From contig NZ_CP019704.1 of the NCBI RefSeq assembly GCF_002005425.1, positions 682,001 to 746,000 of the forward strand: a DNA stretch of 64,000 bases, read 5' to 3'. The notes under the pieces are model-generated. The model had not been told where the DNA came from, did no database searches, and worked only from the letters and a program-made list of their open reading frames with translations. Position 1 is the stretch's first letter. Each line of letters opens with the position of its first letter. This DNA comes from Polaribacter sp. BM10. Lineage in GTDB: Bacteria > Bacteroidota > Bacteroidia > Flavobacteriales > Flavobacteriaceae. The position numbers were made by a program, and so were the translations under genes. Below are positions 26,826-35,464 of this stretch, piece after piece.

Positions 26826-28319
26826 TTATTTTAATTCGGAATACATATTATTCTTTGCCGGTGTAGCCAATTTAGAATTAAATATTTCTTCTGTTTTAAT
26901 AAAGTCTTTTGTTTTTGCTGATGATTTTGCGCCAGTAGAAATATATTCTAGAGTTCTATCTAATAAAGGATCTGATCTTTCACCTAAAACACCTAAGTTG
27001 CCAATATCTTCACCTAAATTAATACCTGTAAAATTTGTTCCAGGTACAATTCCGTTCGGGTAATTTTTACCATCTTTATTTGTAATTTCTAAAACTAATG
27101 GCTGCATTGCATATGTATGTTCTGTATTTAAATTGTCTCCACTTCTAAATAAATTATCAGAATCGTACAAAGTAATAGAACCTACTTGTTTACCTACAGT
27201 TGTTGTACCAACAATTTTTACATCGATGTATGCATCTAAAGCATTTATAACTAATTCTGATGCAGATGCCGAACTACCAGAAACTATAAAATAAACTCTA
27301 GATAAGTTTAAACTGTTTATAGCTTCATCAACAACAATATTATCATTAGCATCTGTTTTGGTAATTTTTGTTGGAAAATTATTGGTAAAATTATCTGAAG
27401 AGAATGCGCTTAAAACTTTGTTATTCCACACTTCTTTAGAATATACTTCTCCTGTAAATTGACCAGTTACCATACTTCCCAAATATCCGGCAGAATTTGT
27501 TGATCCACCACCATTATACCTTAAATCTATAATTAAATCGTTTACAGCTTCTGCTTTAAAATTAGCAAATACAGCATTTAAGTCTTGGTCGTACGAACTT
27601 GCAAATTGATTGTACATTAAGTAACCAATTTTTTGAGTTCCATCTGTAATCACTTTAGAAACTGCAATTGGGTTTTCTTGAACTTCTGTTTTTTCGAGAA
27701 CAGCAGTACTATTATTACTTATAGGACTCCCTTCATTATAATCTGAAAAACCTAGTGTTATTGAAGCATCATCATTAAATAATAAATCTCTAAAATTGGT
27801 ATCTGTTAATTGAATTCCGTTAACAGTACTAAAATAAGTACCTCTTGTAACCCCAGCTGTTGCAGCGCTAGAGTTTGGAATTACATATCTTACGTAACCA
27901 AAAATTTTTGTACTACTGTTTACATCTCTTACTAAACCAAAATCTAAACCAGTACTTAAATTAATTCCTTGAAAAGAATTTTCTAAAGCTACATAATCAT
28001 CAACAATCCAAGAAAAACGATCTACAACTCCGGGTTGACTTAATAAACTATTAAAAGTAGCTTCTGGTGAGTCGTATTGTCTAAAGTGTGTATATAAACC
28101 CTCAAAATTATTGAATCTGTTATCAGCTAAATCTGGCACATCTTCTTGCCATAAATAATACAAGTTTAATCCTTTCCAGATAAAATAATTTATTTCATCA
28201 TCTGTGGTAATAATAAATTCTTCAACCTCTTCAGGAATTTGATTATTGACTTCTTCTTTACTGCACGATGCAGTTAAAACTAATAAGGATAGTAAACTTG
28301 CTAAAAAGTATTTTTTCAT
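26826..28319 (-). CDS. S41-family peptidase, lipoprotein (active copy)
   Basis: 497 residues with an SPII signal (LTAS-C). A PDZ-like region (about 120-215) precedes the tail-specific protease (S41) core. The Ser-Lys dyad is intact: Ser352 in GSSASASE and Lys377 in TVGKQVGS, 25 residues apart as in Prc/CtpA. Start at 28319 (MKKYFLASLLS) rather than 28361, because only this start gives a proper lipoprotein signal and it then begins one base after the upstream stop. It is the second gene of a pair with a paralog that lacks the Lys. Confidence 0.9.
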   Translation of the reverse strand: MKKYFLASLLSLLVLTASCSKEEVNNQIPEEVEEFIITTDDEINYFIWKGLNLYYLWQEDVPDLADNRFNNFEGLYTHFRQYDSPEATFNSLLSQPGVVDRFSWIVDDYVALENSFQGINLSTGLDFGLVRDVNSSTKIFGYVRYVIPNSSAATAGVTRGTYFSTVNGIQLTDTNFRDLLFNDDASITLGFSDYNEGSPISNNSTAVLEKTEVQENPIAVSKVITDGTQKIGYLMYNQFASSYDQDLNAVFANFKAEAVNDLIIDLRYNGGGSTNSAGYLGSMVTGQFTGEVYSKEVWNNKVLSAFSSDNFTNNFPTKITKTDANDNIVVDEAINSLNLSRVYFIVSGSSASASELVINALDAYIDVKIVGTTTVGKQVGSITLYDSDNLFRSGDNLNTEHTYAMQPLVLEITNKDGKNYPNGIVPGTNFTGINLGEDIGNLGVLGERSDPLLDRTLEYISTGAKSSAKTKDFIKTEEIFNSKLATPAKNNMYSELK

Positions 28320-28320
28320 A

Positions 28321-29778
28321 TTAATATGTGTTAGGTAAATCTTGTTTAATAAATACACCATTATCTAATTCTCTCTGTGTATCTATAGATTTATATAAAT
28401 ATATAAAATTATTAGGATTACAAGTAACATTTGTACCAAGATTTCCTGTTGAAATATATTCTAATACTTTATCTAAAATAGGTTCTGACCTTTCACCTAT
28501 AAAACCTAGATTTAAAATATCTTCATTTGGACAAGTTGCAATTGTTGGTGTAAAACCCTCGTTATAGGTTTGGTCGTCTTTATTGTAAAAACTTAACACA
28601 ACTGGTTGTAAAGCTACTGTATGTGTATCGTTTTTTAGTTCGATATCGTAATCTTGAGAATTATATAAAGTTATAGAACCTGTATTGTTTCCATTAGTAG
28701 TTGTACCTATAATATGTACGTTTATATAAGGTTTTAGGCTATTTATTAATAGTTCTATTGCAGAAGAAGCGCTAAAAGAATCACCATTTAAAATTATGTA
28801 AACTTCTGTTAGGTTTAAACTATTAAAATCTGTTGAAGAATTAAGTTTTGCAGGAAATTTAGTTAATAAAGAATCTGGTTGATTTTCTAAAAACCAAGGT
28901 TGTGCTTTCGAGTTCCATTCTTCTTTTATAAAAACTTCATCTGTAAATTGCCCGGTAATCATAGTTGCCAAATTGGTAATATTTTTAGCGAAACTACCAC
29001 CAGTAATATTGTATCTTAAATCTAAAATTAATTCGTTAATATTTTGATTTTTAAAATTTAAGAAAGTGTTGTTTAAATTGTTAATTGACGATTTAGATAA
29101 GTTGTTATTGTACATTAAATAACCAATATTGTCTGAACCCATATTAAAGGTTTTTTCTAAAAAAGTGGTATCGTAATCGTAATTTTCTTTATCTAAGACA
29201 ACCGTTTTTGCATTTGGTGTAACAGTTGTTCCGTCAAAATCTACCATACTTAAAGTATAAGATGTATCGCCACTTATTAATAAATCGAAATAATTATCTT
29301 CTGTTAATAAGATGTTATTTACAGCGTTAAAAAACTCACCTCTTTGTAATTTTTTTGAAGCTGCATTCGAATTAGGTAAAATATGTGTTACATAACCAAT
29401 AACAGTATTTGTAGTAGTGTTAGGTTGCGCAATAATGCCAAATTCCATTCCGTTTACAAAAGCAGACCTTGGTACATCTAAATCTAAATTTGTATAATCT
29501 TCAATAATCATAGACTTTTCATCTGTATTTAATAATAAACTAGAAAAAAGTGTATTGTAATCTGCAAAACCAGTTAAATAAGCATTTAGTTGTTGGTCTG
29601 AGTTAAAACGTCTGTCAGATAAATCAGCAATTTCATCTTGATGTAAATAATATGCGTTTAAACCTTTCCAAACAAAATCGTGCACAACTAAATTATTGGG
29701 TATTTGGTACTCTTTAGAACAATTGATAAGTAATAGTGTAATTGCGCCTAAATAAAAGAGTTTTAAGAGGTTTTTCAT
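28321..29778 (-). CDS. S41-like lipoprotein, probable inactive paralog
   Basis: 485 residues, SPII signal (LIN-C at residue 20), colinear with the next gene along its whole length (for example DFVWKGLNAYYLHQDE against YFIWKGLNLYYLWQED). The Ser segment is GDSFSASSAIELL (about 332-344), with three extra residues between SAS and Glu, and the catalytic Lys position is Asn364 (TNGNNTGS). The dyad is therefore broken and the protein is probably a pseudoprotease, perhaps a partner or substrate-binding subunit of the active copy. Heads the two-gene operon. Confidence 0.85.
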   Translation of the reverse strand: MKNLLKLFYLGAITLLLINCSKEYQIPNNLVVHDFVWKGLNAYYLHQDEIADLSDRRFNSDQQLNAYLTGFADYNTLFSSLLLNTDEKSMIIEDYTNLDLDVPRSAFVNGMEFGIIAQPNTTTNTVIGYVTHILPNSNAASKKLQRGEFFNAVNNILLTEDNYFDLLISGDTSYTLSMVDFDGTTVTPNAKTVVLDKENYDYDTTFLEKTFNMGSDNIGYLMYNNNLSKSSINNLNNTFLNFKNQNINELILDLRYNITGGSFAKNITNLATMITGQFTDEVFIKEEWNSKAQPWFLENQPDSLLTKFPAKLNSSTDFNSLNLTEVYIILNGDSFSASSAIELLINSLKPYINVHIIGTTTNGNNTGSITLYNSQDYDIELKNDTHTVALQPVVLSFYNKDDQTYNEGFTPTIATCPNEDILNLGFIGERSEPILDKVLEYISTGNLGTNVTCNPNNFIYLYKSIDTQRELDNGVFIKQDLPNTY

Positions 29779-29850
29779 TTATAAAAAATAAGAATTGTTT
29801 TAATAATCTAACGCAATATAAATAGAAATAGTATTATTTTTAAATTCTTG

Positions 29851-29876
29851 TGTAACAAAATATATTGTTACTCGTC
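29851..29876 (+). promoter_or_regulatory. ECF-type promoter of the sigma factor operon
   Basis: TGTAAC at 29851-29856, then 16 nt, then CGTC at 29873-29876: the AAC...CGT layout of ECF promoters. GTAACAA (29852-29858) also forms an inverted repeat with TTGTTAC (29865-29871). It is 69 nt before the sigma gene and no TAnnTTTG box is found, so the operon is probably autoregulated. Confidence 0.6.
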
Positions 29877-29944
29877 GTAATGATGTAAACCCGATAATAA
29901 AATAAGTTTAATTAACAGGTTTACCATTAATCAACCAAACAAAA

Positions 29945-30454
29945 ATGAACCAATCAGACTTTTTAAAAGTTGTTTTACCTTTTAAGGATAAGGTCTTTAG
30001 ATTAGCCAAAAGATTATTGGTGTCTACAGAAGAAGCAGAAGATGCTACACAAGAGCTTATTTTTAAGTTGTGGCGTAGTAAAGATAAAATAGCTGGTTAT
30101 AAAAATGTAGAAGCATTTGCAATGACAATGACAAAAAATTATTGTTATGATAGACTAAAATCTAAGCAAGCAAGTAATTTAACATTAGTACACAGTAATT
30201 ATAAAGAGAAAGAAACGTCTTTAGATAAAAAACTAGAACATCAAGACAGTGTAAACCAAGTGCACCAATTGATAGAAAAGTTGCCAGAACAGCAAAAGAT
30301 TATTATTCAGTTAAGAGATATTGAACAATATGATTTTGATGAAATATGTAAAATGGTAGATATGAAGCCAACCGCAGTAAGAGTGGCATTATCTAGAGCA
30401 AGAAAAACAATTAGAGAACAATTAATTAAAAAACACAACTATGGAGTTAGCTAA
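29945..30454 (+). CDS. ECF RNA polymerase sigma factor
   Basis: 169-residue sigma-70 family protein with only regions 2 and 4. Region 2 (about 8-75) has FRLAKRLLVSTEEAEDATQELIFKLW and the DNA-melting segment AFAMTMTKNYCYDRLKSK; region 4 (about 108-160) has LPEQQKIIIQLRDIEQYDFDEI and the helix-turn-helix KPTAVRVALSRARKTIRE. Overlaps the next gene by 14 nt. Followed by a membrane protein and two DUF4252 proteins, an arrangement common in Bacteroidota, where the second gene is the presumed anti-sigma factor. Confidence 0.93.
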   Translation: MNQSDFLKVVLPFKDKVFRLAKRLLVSTEEAEDATQELIFKLWRSKDKIAGYKNVEAFAMTMTKNYCYDRLKSKQASNLTLVHSNYKEKETSLDKKLEHQDSVNQVHQLIEKLPEQQKIIIQLRDIEQYDFDEICKMVDMKPTAVRVALSRARKTIREQLIKKHNYGVS

Positions 30455-30875
30455 CATAGAAAAATTAATAGAAAAGTACGAAAACGCAGAAACTACTTTG
30501 CAAGAAGAGGCAACCTTAAGAAACTATTTTAAAGAAGGTGATGTAGCACAACATTTGCAAGAGTATGCTTATATGTTTACCTACTTTTCTGTATCGAAAG
30601 ATGAAACGTATACAAAAACCATTAAGTTAGAAACTAAAAAATCTAAAAAGAAAAACTTTAAATGGTTGTCTGTAGCAGCATCTGTAGTCTTATTATTTAG
30701 TGTATTTGTTGGTAAACAACAATACAGCGAGTACCAAGAAAGAAAAGAAGCAGAAAAGATTTATGCAGAAGTAAGTAAAGGATTAAAATTATTGTCTAAA
30801 AACTTAAAAAAAGGAGAACAAGCAGTTGCAACTTTACATACTTATGATAACTCAGTAAAAAAGATTTTAAGATAA
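30441..30875 (+). CDS. Putative anti-sigma factor, single-pass membrane protein
   Basis: 144 residues: a soluble N-terminal half (1-72) rich in Glu/Lys helices, one membrane helix (about 74-91, WLSVAASVVLLFSVFVG) and a 50-residue outer part. The start lies inside the end of the sigma gene (14-nt overlap), so the two are translationally coupled. Topology and position fit an anti-sigma factor; no ZAS zinc motif is visible, so this is inference from context. Confidence 0.6.
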   Translation: MELANIEKLIEKYENAETTLQEEATLRNYFKEGDVAQHLQEYAYMFTYFSVSKDETYTKTIKLETKKSKKKNFKWLSVAASVVLLFSVFVGKQQYSEYQERKEAEKIYAEVSKGLKLLSKNLKKGEQAVATLHTYDNSVKKILR

Positions 30876-30915
30876 ACCAAGTAAATATTAGTAAAACCAA
30901 GTAAAACAAGAAAAG

Positions 30916-31422
30916 ATGAAAAAAATATTATTATTAATCGCATTTATAGTAACACCTTTGTTAAGCAATGCGCAGTCTTTATATGATTCTTTAGAAGACA
31001 TAAAAGAAGTAGATATGGTAGTTGTTACCAAAGATGCATTTGAAATTTTATCGAAATTTAATTCAGAAAAATTTAAAGATAGCGATGAGATGAAAGTGTT
31101 TCAAATGATACAAGAATTAAAAGAATTCAAAATGTTTTCTACAGAAGACAAGGCCATTGCAAACAAAATGGAAAGCATGGTAAATGCTTCTATTAAAAAA
31201 CAAAACTTAACACAGTTAATGAGAATCAAAGAAGACGATTCTAGAGTTAAGATTTATGTAAAAGCATCTAAAAACAAAGACTTTGTTAATGAAGTTTTAA
31301 TGTTTATTAAAGGTATCGATAAAAAGACAAATGGCATGTCTGAAGCAGTTATTGTCTCTTTAACAGGTAACATAGATATTAATAAAATGTCTGATCTAGC
31401 AGATACTTTTGCAAACAAATAA
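30916..31422 (+). CDS. DUF4252 protein, exported
   Basis: 168 residues with a cleavable signal peptide (MKKILLLIAFIVTPLLSNAQ). The mature part has the DUF4252 pattern of two related alpha-beta halves (ILSKFNSEKF... / VNEVLMFIKGIDK). Function unknown; the family regularly accompanies this kind of ECF sigma operon. Preceded by a short repeated sequence (AAACCAAGTAAA at 30874-30885 and 30894-30905). Confidence 0.8.
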   Translation: MKKILLLIAFIVTPLLSNAQSLYDSLEDIKEVDMVVVTKDAFEILSKFNSEKFKDSDEMKVFQMIQELKEFKMFSTEDKAIANKMESMVNASIKKQNLTQLMRIKEDDSRVKIYVKASKNKDFVNEVLMFIKGIDKKTNGMSEAVIVSLTGNIDINKMSDLADTFANK

Positions 31423-31432
31423 TATAAAACAT

Positions 31433-31470
31433 GTACAATCTAGTTTTTTTAAAATTAGATTGTACTTTTT
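31433..31470 (+). terminator. Internal terminator between two DUF4252 genes
   Basis: Perfect 10-bp stem GTACAATCTA / TAGATTGTAC with a 13-nt loop, followed by TTTTT. No promoter is seen between it and the second DUF4252 gene 13 nt later, so it may lower rather than stop expression of that gene. Confidence 0.7.
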
Positions 31471-31482
31471 AAAACTTAATCA

Positions 31483-32025
31483 ATGAAAAAATTAACAACC
31501 ATACTTTCTTTACTTTTTGTATTAGTTTTTGCAAGCTCATGTAAAAACGATAAATCATTACAAAGTTATCTAGTAGACACAAGCGGTAAAGAAGATTTTT
31601 ATACGGGCGATTTACCAGTAAGTTCTTTACTAACTGCAAATTCAGATGTTTCTGATGATGTAAAAGAAACCATGAAAAGTATCAAGAAAATTAATGTAGC
31701 TTTTTTACCTAAAACTGCAGATAATTCTGTTGCTTACGAAACTGAAAAAGGAAAATTAAAAAAGATATTTACCAACAACGATACTTATAAAAACCTGATG
31801 TCTATGAAGGCAAAAGGAATGAATGTAAAAGTTTACTATTCTGGTGATACAAATTCTATAGACGAAGTTATCGCTTTTGGATACGGTAAAGAAGCCGGAG
31901 TAGGAGTCGCAAGATTATTAGGAGAAAATATGAATCCTTCTAAGATAATCGATATGCTAAATAGCGTAGATGTAGACGCAGACAGTACTTCTTTAAAACA
32001 GTTTTCTAAGATGTTCAACAAATAG
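31483..32025 (+). CDS. DUF4252 lipoprotein
   Basis: 180 residues with an SPII signal (FASS-C at residue 20). Distant paralog of the preceding exported DUF4252 protein, here lipid-anchored. Last gene of the ECF operon; a strong terminator follows. Function unknown; envelope sensing or repair is plausible from the operon context only. Confidence 0.78.
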   Translation: MKKLTTILSLLFVLVFASSCKNDKSLQSYLVDTSGKEDFYTGDLPVSSLLTANSDVSDDVKETMKSIKKINVAFLPKTADNSVAYETEKGKLKKIFTNNDTYKNLMSMKAKGMNVKVYYSGDTNSIDEVIAFGYGKEAGVGVARLLGENMNPSKIIDMLNSVDVDADSTSLKQFSKMFNK

Positions 32026-32043
32026 TTAGCATTTTAAACTTAC

Positions 32044-32081
32044 AAAAAACCTCAATTTCGAAAGAAGTTGAGGTTTTTTTT
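32044..32081 (+). terminator. Terminator of the ECF operon
   Basis: Perfect 12-bp stem AAAAAACCTCAA / TTGAGGTTTTTT with a 12-nt loop and T-run. Confidence 0.9.
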
Positions 32082-32143
32082 CTAGCCTTTGGTACGTTTT
32101 TTGAATTTAACTGCTCATTAACACGTTCTATCTTCATATTTAG

Positions 32144-32151
32144 TATTTTTG
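32144..32151 (+). promoter_or_regulatory. -7 box for the M1 aminopeptidase gene
   Basis: TATTTTTG, exact TAnnTTTG, 23 nt before the ATG. Confidence 0.55.
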
Positions 32152-32174
32152 AAGTTTAGAAGAATATATTATTT

Positions 32175-34616
32175 ATGAAGATTAAAATCTGGATTTTACT
32201 TGCATTCCTATCAATAAGCACCATAAGTTTCTCACAAAATAATACCATTTATAGGGCAGAAAGAGAAAAAACGCACAACTTAATTCATACCAAACTAAAA
32301 GTTAATTTTAATTTTGATAAAAAAGAATTAAATGGTGAAGCTTGGGTTACTGCAAAACCTCATTTCTATGCTACAAACCTTTTTACGTTAGATGCAAAAG
32401 CAATGTTGTTTGATGAAGTTTCTTTAAACGGAACAAAATTAAATTACGATTATGATGATGCTCAAATTGTAATAAAACTTCCAAAAAAGTATACAAAAGA
32501 AGAAAAATTTACGATCTATTTAAAATATACTGCAAGGCCAGAAAAAGTTAAAGATAAAGGTAGTGCGGCAATTACTGGTGCAAAAGGTTTGTATTTTATA
32601 AATGCTGATGGTGCAGATAAAAATAAGCCAACACAAATCTGGACACAAGGAGAAACAGAGGGAAGTAGTTGTTGGTTTCCAACAATAGATGCTCCCAATC
32701 AAAAAACCACACAAGAAATTTACATTACAGTTCCTAACAAATATGTTACTTTATCTAATGGATCACTTGTAAATCAAACAAATAATGGTAATTTAAGAAC
32801 TGATTACTGGAAAATGGATCAAAAACATGCACCTTATTTATTTTTTATGGGTGTTGGCGAGTTCGAGATAGTAAAAGATTCTTATAAAGATATTCCGGTA
32901 AACTACTATTTAGAAAAAGAATATGCACAATATGCAAAAGATATCTTTGGTAATACACCAGAAATGATACAATTCTTTTCAGAAAAATTGGGCGTTGCTT
33001 ATCCTTGGAATAAATATAGCCAAATGGTTGTTAGAGATTATGTTTCTGGTGCTATGGAAAATACTACAGCGGTTGTTCATGGTGAACAAGCCTACCAAAC
33101 ACCTGGACAATTAATCGATGAAAATACTCATGAAAACACTATAGCACACGAACTTTTTCATCATTGGTTTGGTAATTTAGTAACAACAGAGAGTTGGGCT
33201 AATTTAACACTTAACGAGTCTTTTGCGAATTATAGCGAATATTTATGGCAAGAATATAAATACGGAGAAGAAGCGGCAGAAATGTACATGCATTCTAATG
33301 TTAGTTTGTATTTAGAAGGTCAAGAATCTGATAAGGATTTGGTTCGTTTTAATTATTTAGATAAAGAAGATATGTTCGATATAGTTAGCTATAACAAAGG
33401 TGGCGCTATTTTGCACATGCTAAGAAATTATTTAGGAGACAAAGCTTTTTTCGAAAGCTTAAAAACGTATTTAAATGACTATAAATATAAGGCAGCAGAA
33501 GCACATCAATTACGTTTAATTTTCGAAAAAGTTACTGGTAAAGATTTAAACTGGTTCTTTAATCAATGGTATTTTGGTGCAAATCATCCAAAAATAGATG
33601 TTTCTTATGATTATAATAAGTTAAGAAAAACTGTAACAGTAAACATTTTACAACTGCAACCAGAAAATTTTCAATTTCCTTTAACATTAGATATTTTTGA
33701 AGGTACTAAGCGTAGAAGAGAAACTGTTTTTGTAGAAAATAACGATGCTTCATTTACGTTTCCTTTTGATATAATGCCAGATTTAATTCAGATAAATTCT
33801 GATGGTGTATTGTTGGCAGAGTTTAATGAAAATAAAGTTTTAAGTGATTATATTTTTCAGTTAAAAAATGCAACACATTTTATGCATCGAAGAGAAGCGC
33901 TTTTAGAAGTTGTAAAAAAACAAGACGATAAAGTTGCATTTAACGCTGTTGTTGCAGCTTTAAACGATTCTTCATATAAAATTAGAGTACTAGCTTTAGA
34001 AAATATCGATTTAATTAATAAATTTTCTAAGAAAGATGCCATTAGAAAAATTATGCAATTGGCTAATAATGATGCTAAAACATTGGTAAAAGCTGCTGCT
34101 ATAGAAACTTTAGGGAAATTAACAGACCCAGAATTAAAATCTATTTTCACAAAAGGTTTGCAAAGTAAATCGTATGCAGTTTTAGGAAAATCTTTAGTTG
34201 CTATGTATTATATAGATAAAGATTTGGCTTTAAAAAAATCTAAAGAATTACCAGACGATGTTCGTAAAATATTGGCAACACCGTTAACACAAATATTTAT
34301 TGAGTCTAAAGACGAAACAGAATTACCATTTATAGCTAAAAGTGTTGTTTCTGGTATGTTTTTATCTGGACAAGGACCAACAAAAGTGATGTATGAAAAA
34401 GCTTTTAAAATGATTTCTAAAAGCAATAATATGTTGGCAATTCAGAATTTAGTAGAAGATATGGTAACCAAAGGAAATCAATATAAAAAGTTTAGCTTCG
34501 ACAAAGTAGTAATCAACTTAATGAGAACAATAATACAAGAACAAGAAAAATCTACAAACACCAATAAAGATAGAAATATTGCAATTGTAAAAGAAGCTAT
34601 GACGGGTCTCTTGTAA
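32175..34616 (+). CDS. M1-family metallo-aminopeptidase, exported
   Basis: 813 residues with a signal peptide (cleavage near SFSQ, residues 18-21). Gluzincin core: exopeptidase motif GAMEN (292-296), zinc site HELFH (His325, Glu326, His329) and third ligand Glu348 in LNES. A C-terminal armadillo/HEAT-like helical region (about 560-790) follows. It trims N-terminal residues from peptides in the periplasm or at the surface. The next gene, another metallopeptidase, follows after 23 nt in the same direction. Confidence 0.95.
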   Translation: MKIKIWILLAFLSISTISFSQNNTIYRAEREKTHNLIHTKLKVNFNFDKKELNGEAWVTAKPHFYATNLFTLDAKAMLFDEVSLNGTKLNYDYDDAQIVIKLPKKYTKEEKFTIYLKYTARPEKVKDKGSAAITGAKGLYFINADGADKNKPTQIWTQGETEGSSCWFPTIDAPNQKTTQEIYITVPNKYVTLSNGSLVNQTNNGNLRTDYWKMDQKHAPYLFFMGVGEFEIVKDSYKDIPVNYYLEKEYAQYAKDIFGNTPEMIQFFSEKLGVAYPWNKYSQMVVRDYVSGAMENTTAVVHGEQAYQTPGQLIDENTHENTIAHELFHHWFGNLVTTESWANLTLNESFANYSEYLWQEYKYGEEAAEMYMHSNVSLYLEGQESDKDLVRFNYLDKEDMFDIVSYNKGGAILHMLRNYLGDKAFFESLKTYLNDYKYKAAEAHQLRLIFEKVTGKDLNWFFNQWYFGANHPKIDVSYDYNKLRKTVTVNILQLQPENFQFPLTLDIFEGTKRRRETVFVENNDASFTFPFDIMPDLIQINSDGVLLAEFNENKVLSDYIFQLKNATHFMHRREALLEVVKKQDDKVAFNAVVAALNDSSYKIRVLALENIDLINKFSKKDAIRKIMQLANNDAKTLVKAAAIETLGKLTDPELKSIFTKGLQSKSYAVLGKSLVAMYYIDKDLALKKSKELPDDVRKILATPLTQIFIESKDETELPFIAKSVVSGMFLSGQGPTKVMYEKAFKMISKSNNMLAIQNLVEDMVTKGNQYKKFSFDKVVINLMRTIIQEQEKSTNTNKDRNIAIVKEAMTGLL

Positions 34617-34639
34617 TCTTTTTTATTAAAAATAGCAGA

Positions 34640-35416
34640 ATGCTTTATATTATTGTAATCTCTTTATTATTGATGCTTTTAATATTTACTATTCGAAGTA
34701 ATAAAAAAAGAGCGATTAAAAACATTGAAAAAATTTCTGTGCCCAATCATTGGCACAGTGTTTTAAAGGATAACGTTTTATTTTATCAAAAACTTACAGA
34801 AAAAGAGCAACAACTTTTTCGAGAAAAAATGGCACGCTTTTTAGCATCCGTTCATATTAGGGCTATTAAATTTGAATTAGAAGAGTTAGATACGTTGTTA
34901 GTTGCTGCCAGTGCTGTAATTCCGGTATATAGATTTCCTTCTTGGCAGTATACAGAGTTAACAACGGTTTTAATTTATCCAGATTATTTTGATGATGATT
35001 TACAGTTTGACTCTAAGGCAGCACACAGAAATATTGGTGGTTTAGTGGGTACAGGAAGGTTTGAAAATCAAATGATTTTATCAAGAAAAGCACTGCATCA
35101 TGGTTTTCATAACAAAACAGATAAAGGAAACACAGCTATTCACGAGTTTATTCATCTTCTCGATAAATCGGATGGTGTTATTGATGGTATTCCAGAGGTT
35201 TTACTAGACAAACAATACACGATTCCTTATTTACAGTTAATTCATAAAAAAATCGAAGAAATTAATAATGATGATTCCGATATTAGAAATTACGGAGGAA
35301 CATCTGAAATTGAATTTTTAGCTGTGGCCGGAGAGTATTTCTTTGAAAGACCTAAACTAATGAAAAGAAAACACCCAGATTTATATAAGATGCTAGCGGC
35401 TTGTTTTATCAAATAA
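34640..35416 (+). CDS. mtfA: MtfA-like zinc peptidase (M90)
   Basis: 258 residues. One N-terminal membrane helix (2-18), then the MtfA domain with zinc motif HEFIH (168-172), preceded by MILSRKALHHGF and followed by a conserved Glu in EFLAVAGEYFFE. E. coli MtfA is a cytosolic aminopeptidase that controls the glucose phosphotransferase regulator Mlc; this phylum lacks that system, so the role must differ. Cotranscribed with the M1 aminopeptidase. Confidence 0.85.
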   Translation: MLYIIVISLLLMLLIFTIRSNKKRAIKNIEKISVPNHWHSVLKDNVLFYQKLTEKEQQLFREKMARFLASVHIRAIKFELEELDTLLVAASAVIPVYRFPSWQYTELTTVLIYPDYFDDDLQFDSKAAHRNIGGLVGTGRFENQMILSRKALHHGFHNKTDKGNTAIHEFIHLLDKSDGVIDGIPEVLLDKQYTIPYLQLIHKKIEEINNDDSDIRNYGGTSEIEFLAVAGEYFFERPKLMKRKHPDLYKMLAACFIK

Positions 35417-35445
35417 TTTTTAGAAGTTTAAAAAGAGCAAAAAAA
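35417..35445 (+). repeat. Probable remnant of the AGAAGCTATTTCCTGC dispersed repeat
   Basis: Directly after the mtfA stop, TTTTTAGAAG is joined to AAAAAGAGC, the two inner-flank words of the full repeats at 39375 and 46617, with the middle and right end missing. Same setting (convergent genes). Could be chance in AT-rich DNA. Confidence 0.35.
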
Positions 35446-35464
35446 GTAGATTTAAGAACGCAAA

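Noticed and set aside
30874..30905. Repeated word AAACCAAGTAAA, 20-nt spacing
   Set aside because: Only two copies in a Lys/AT-rich spacer, no pairing and no promoter link; likely local slippage.
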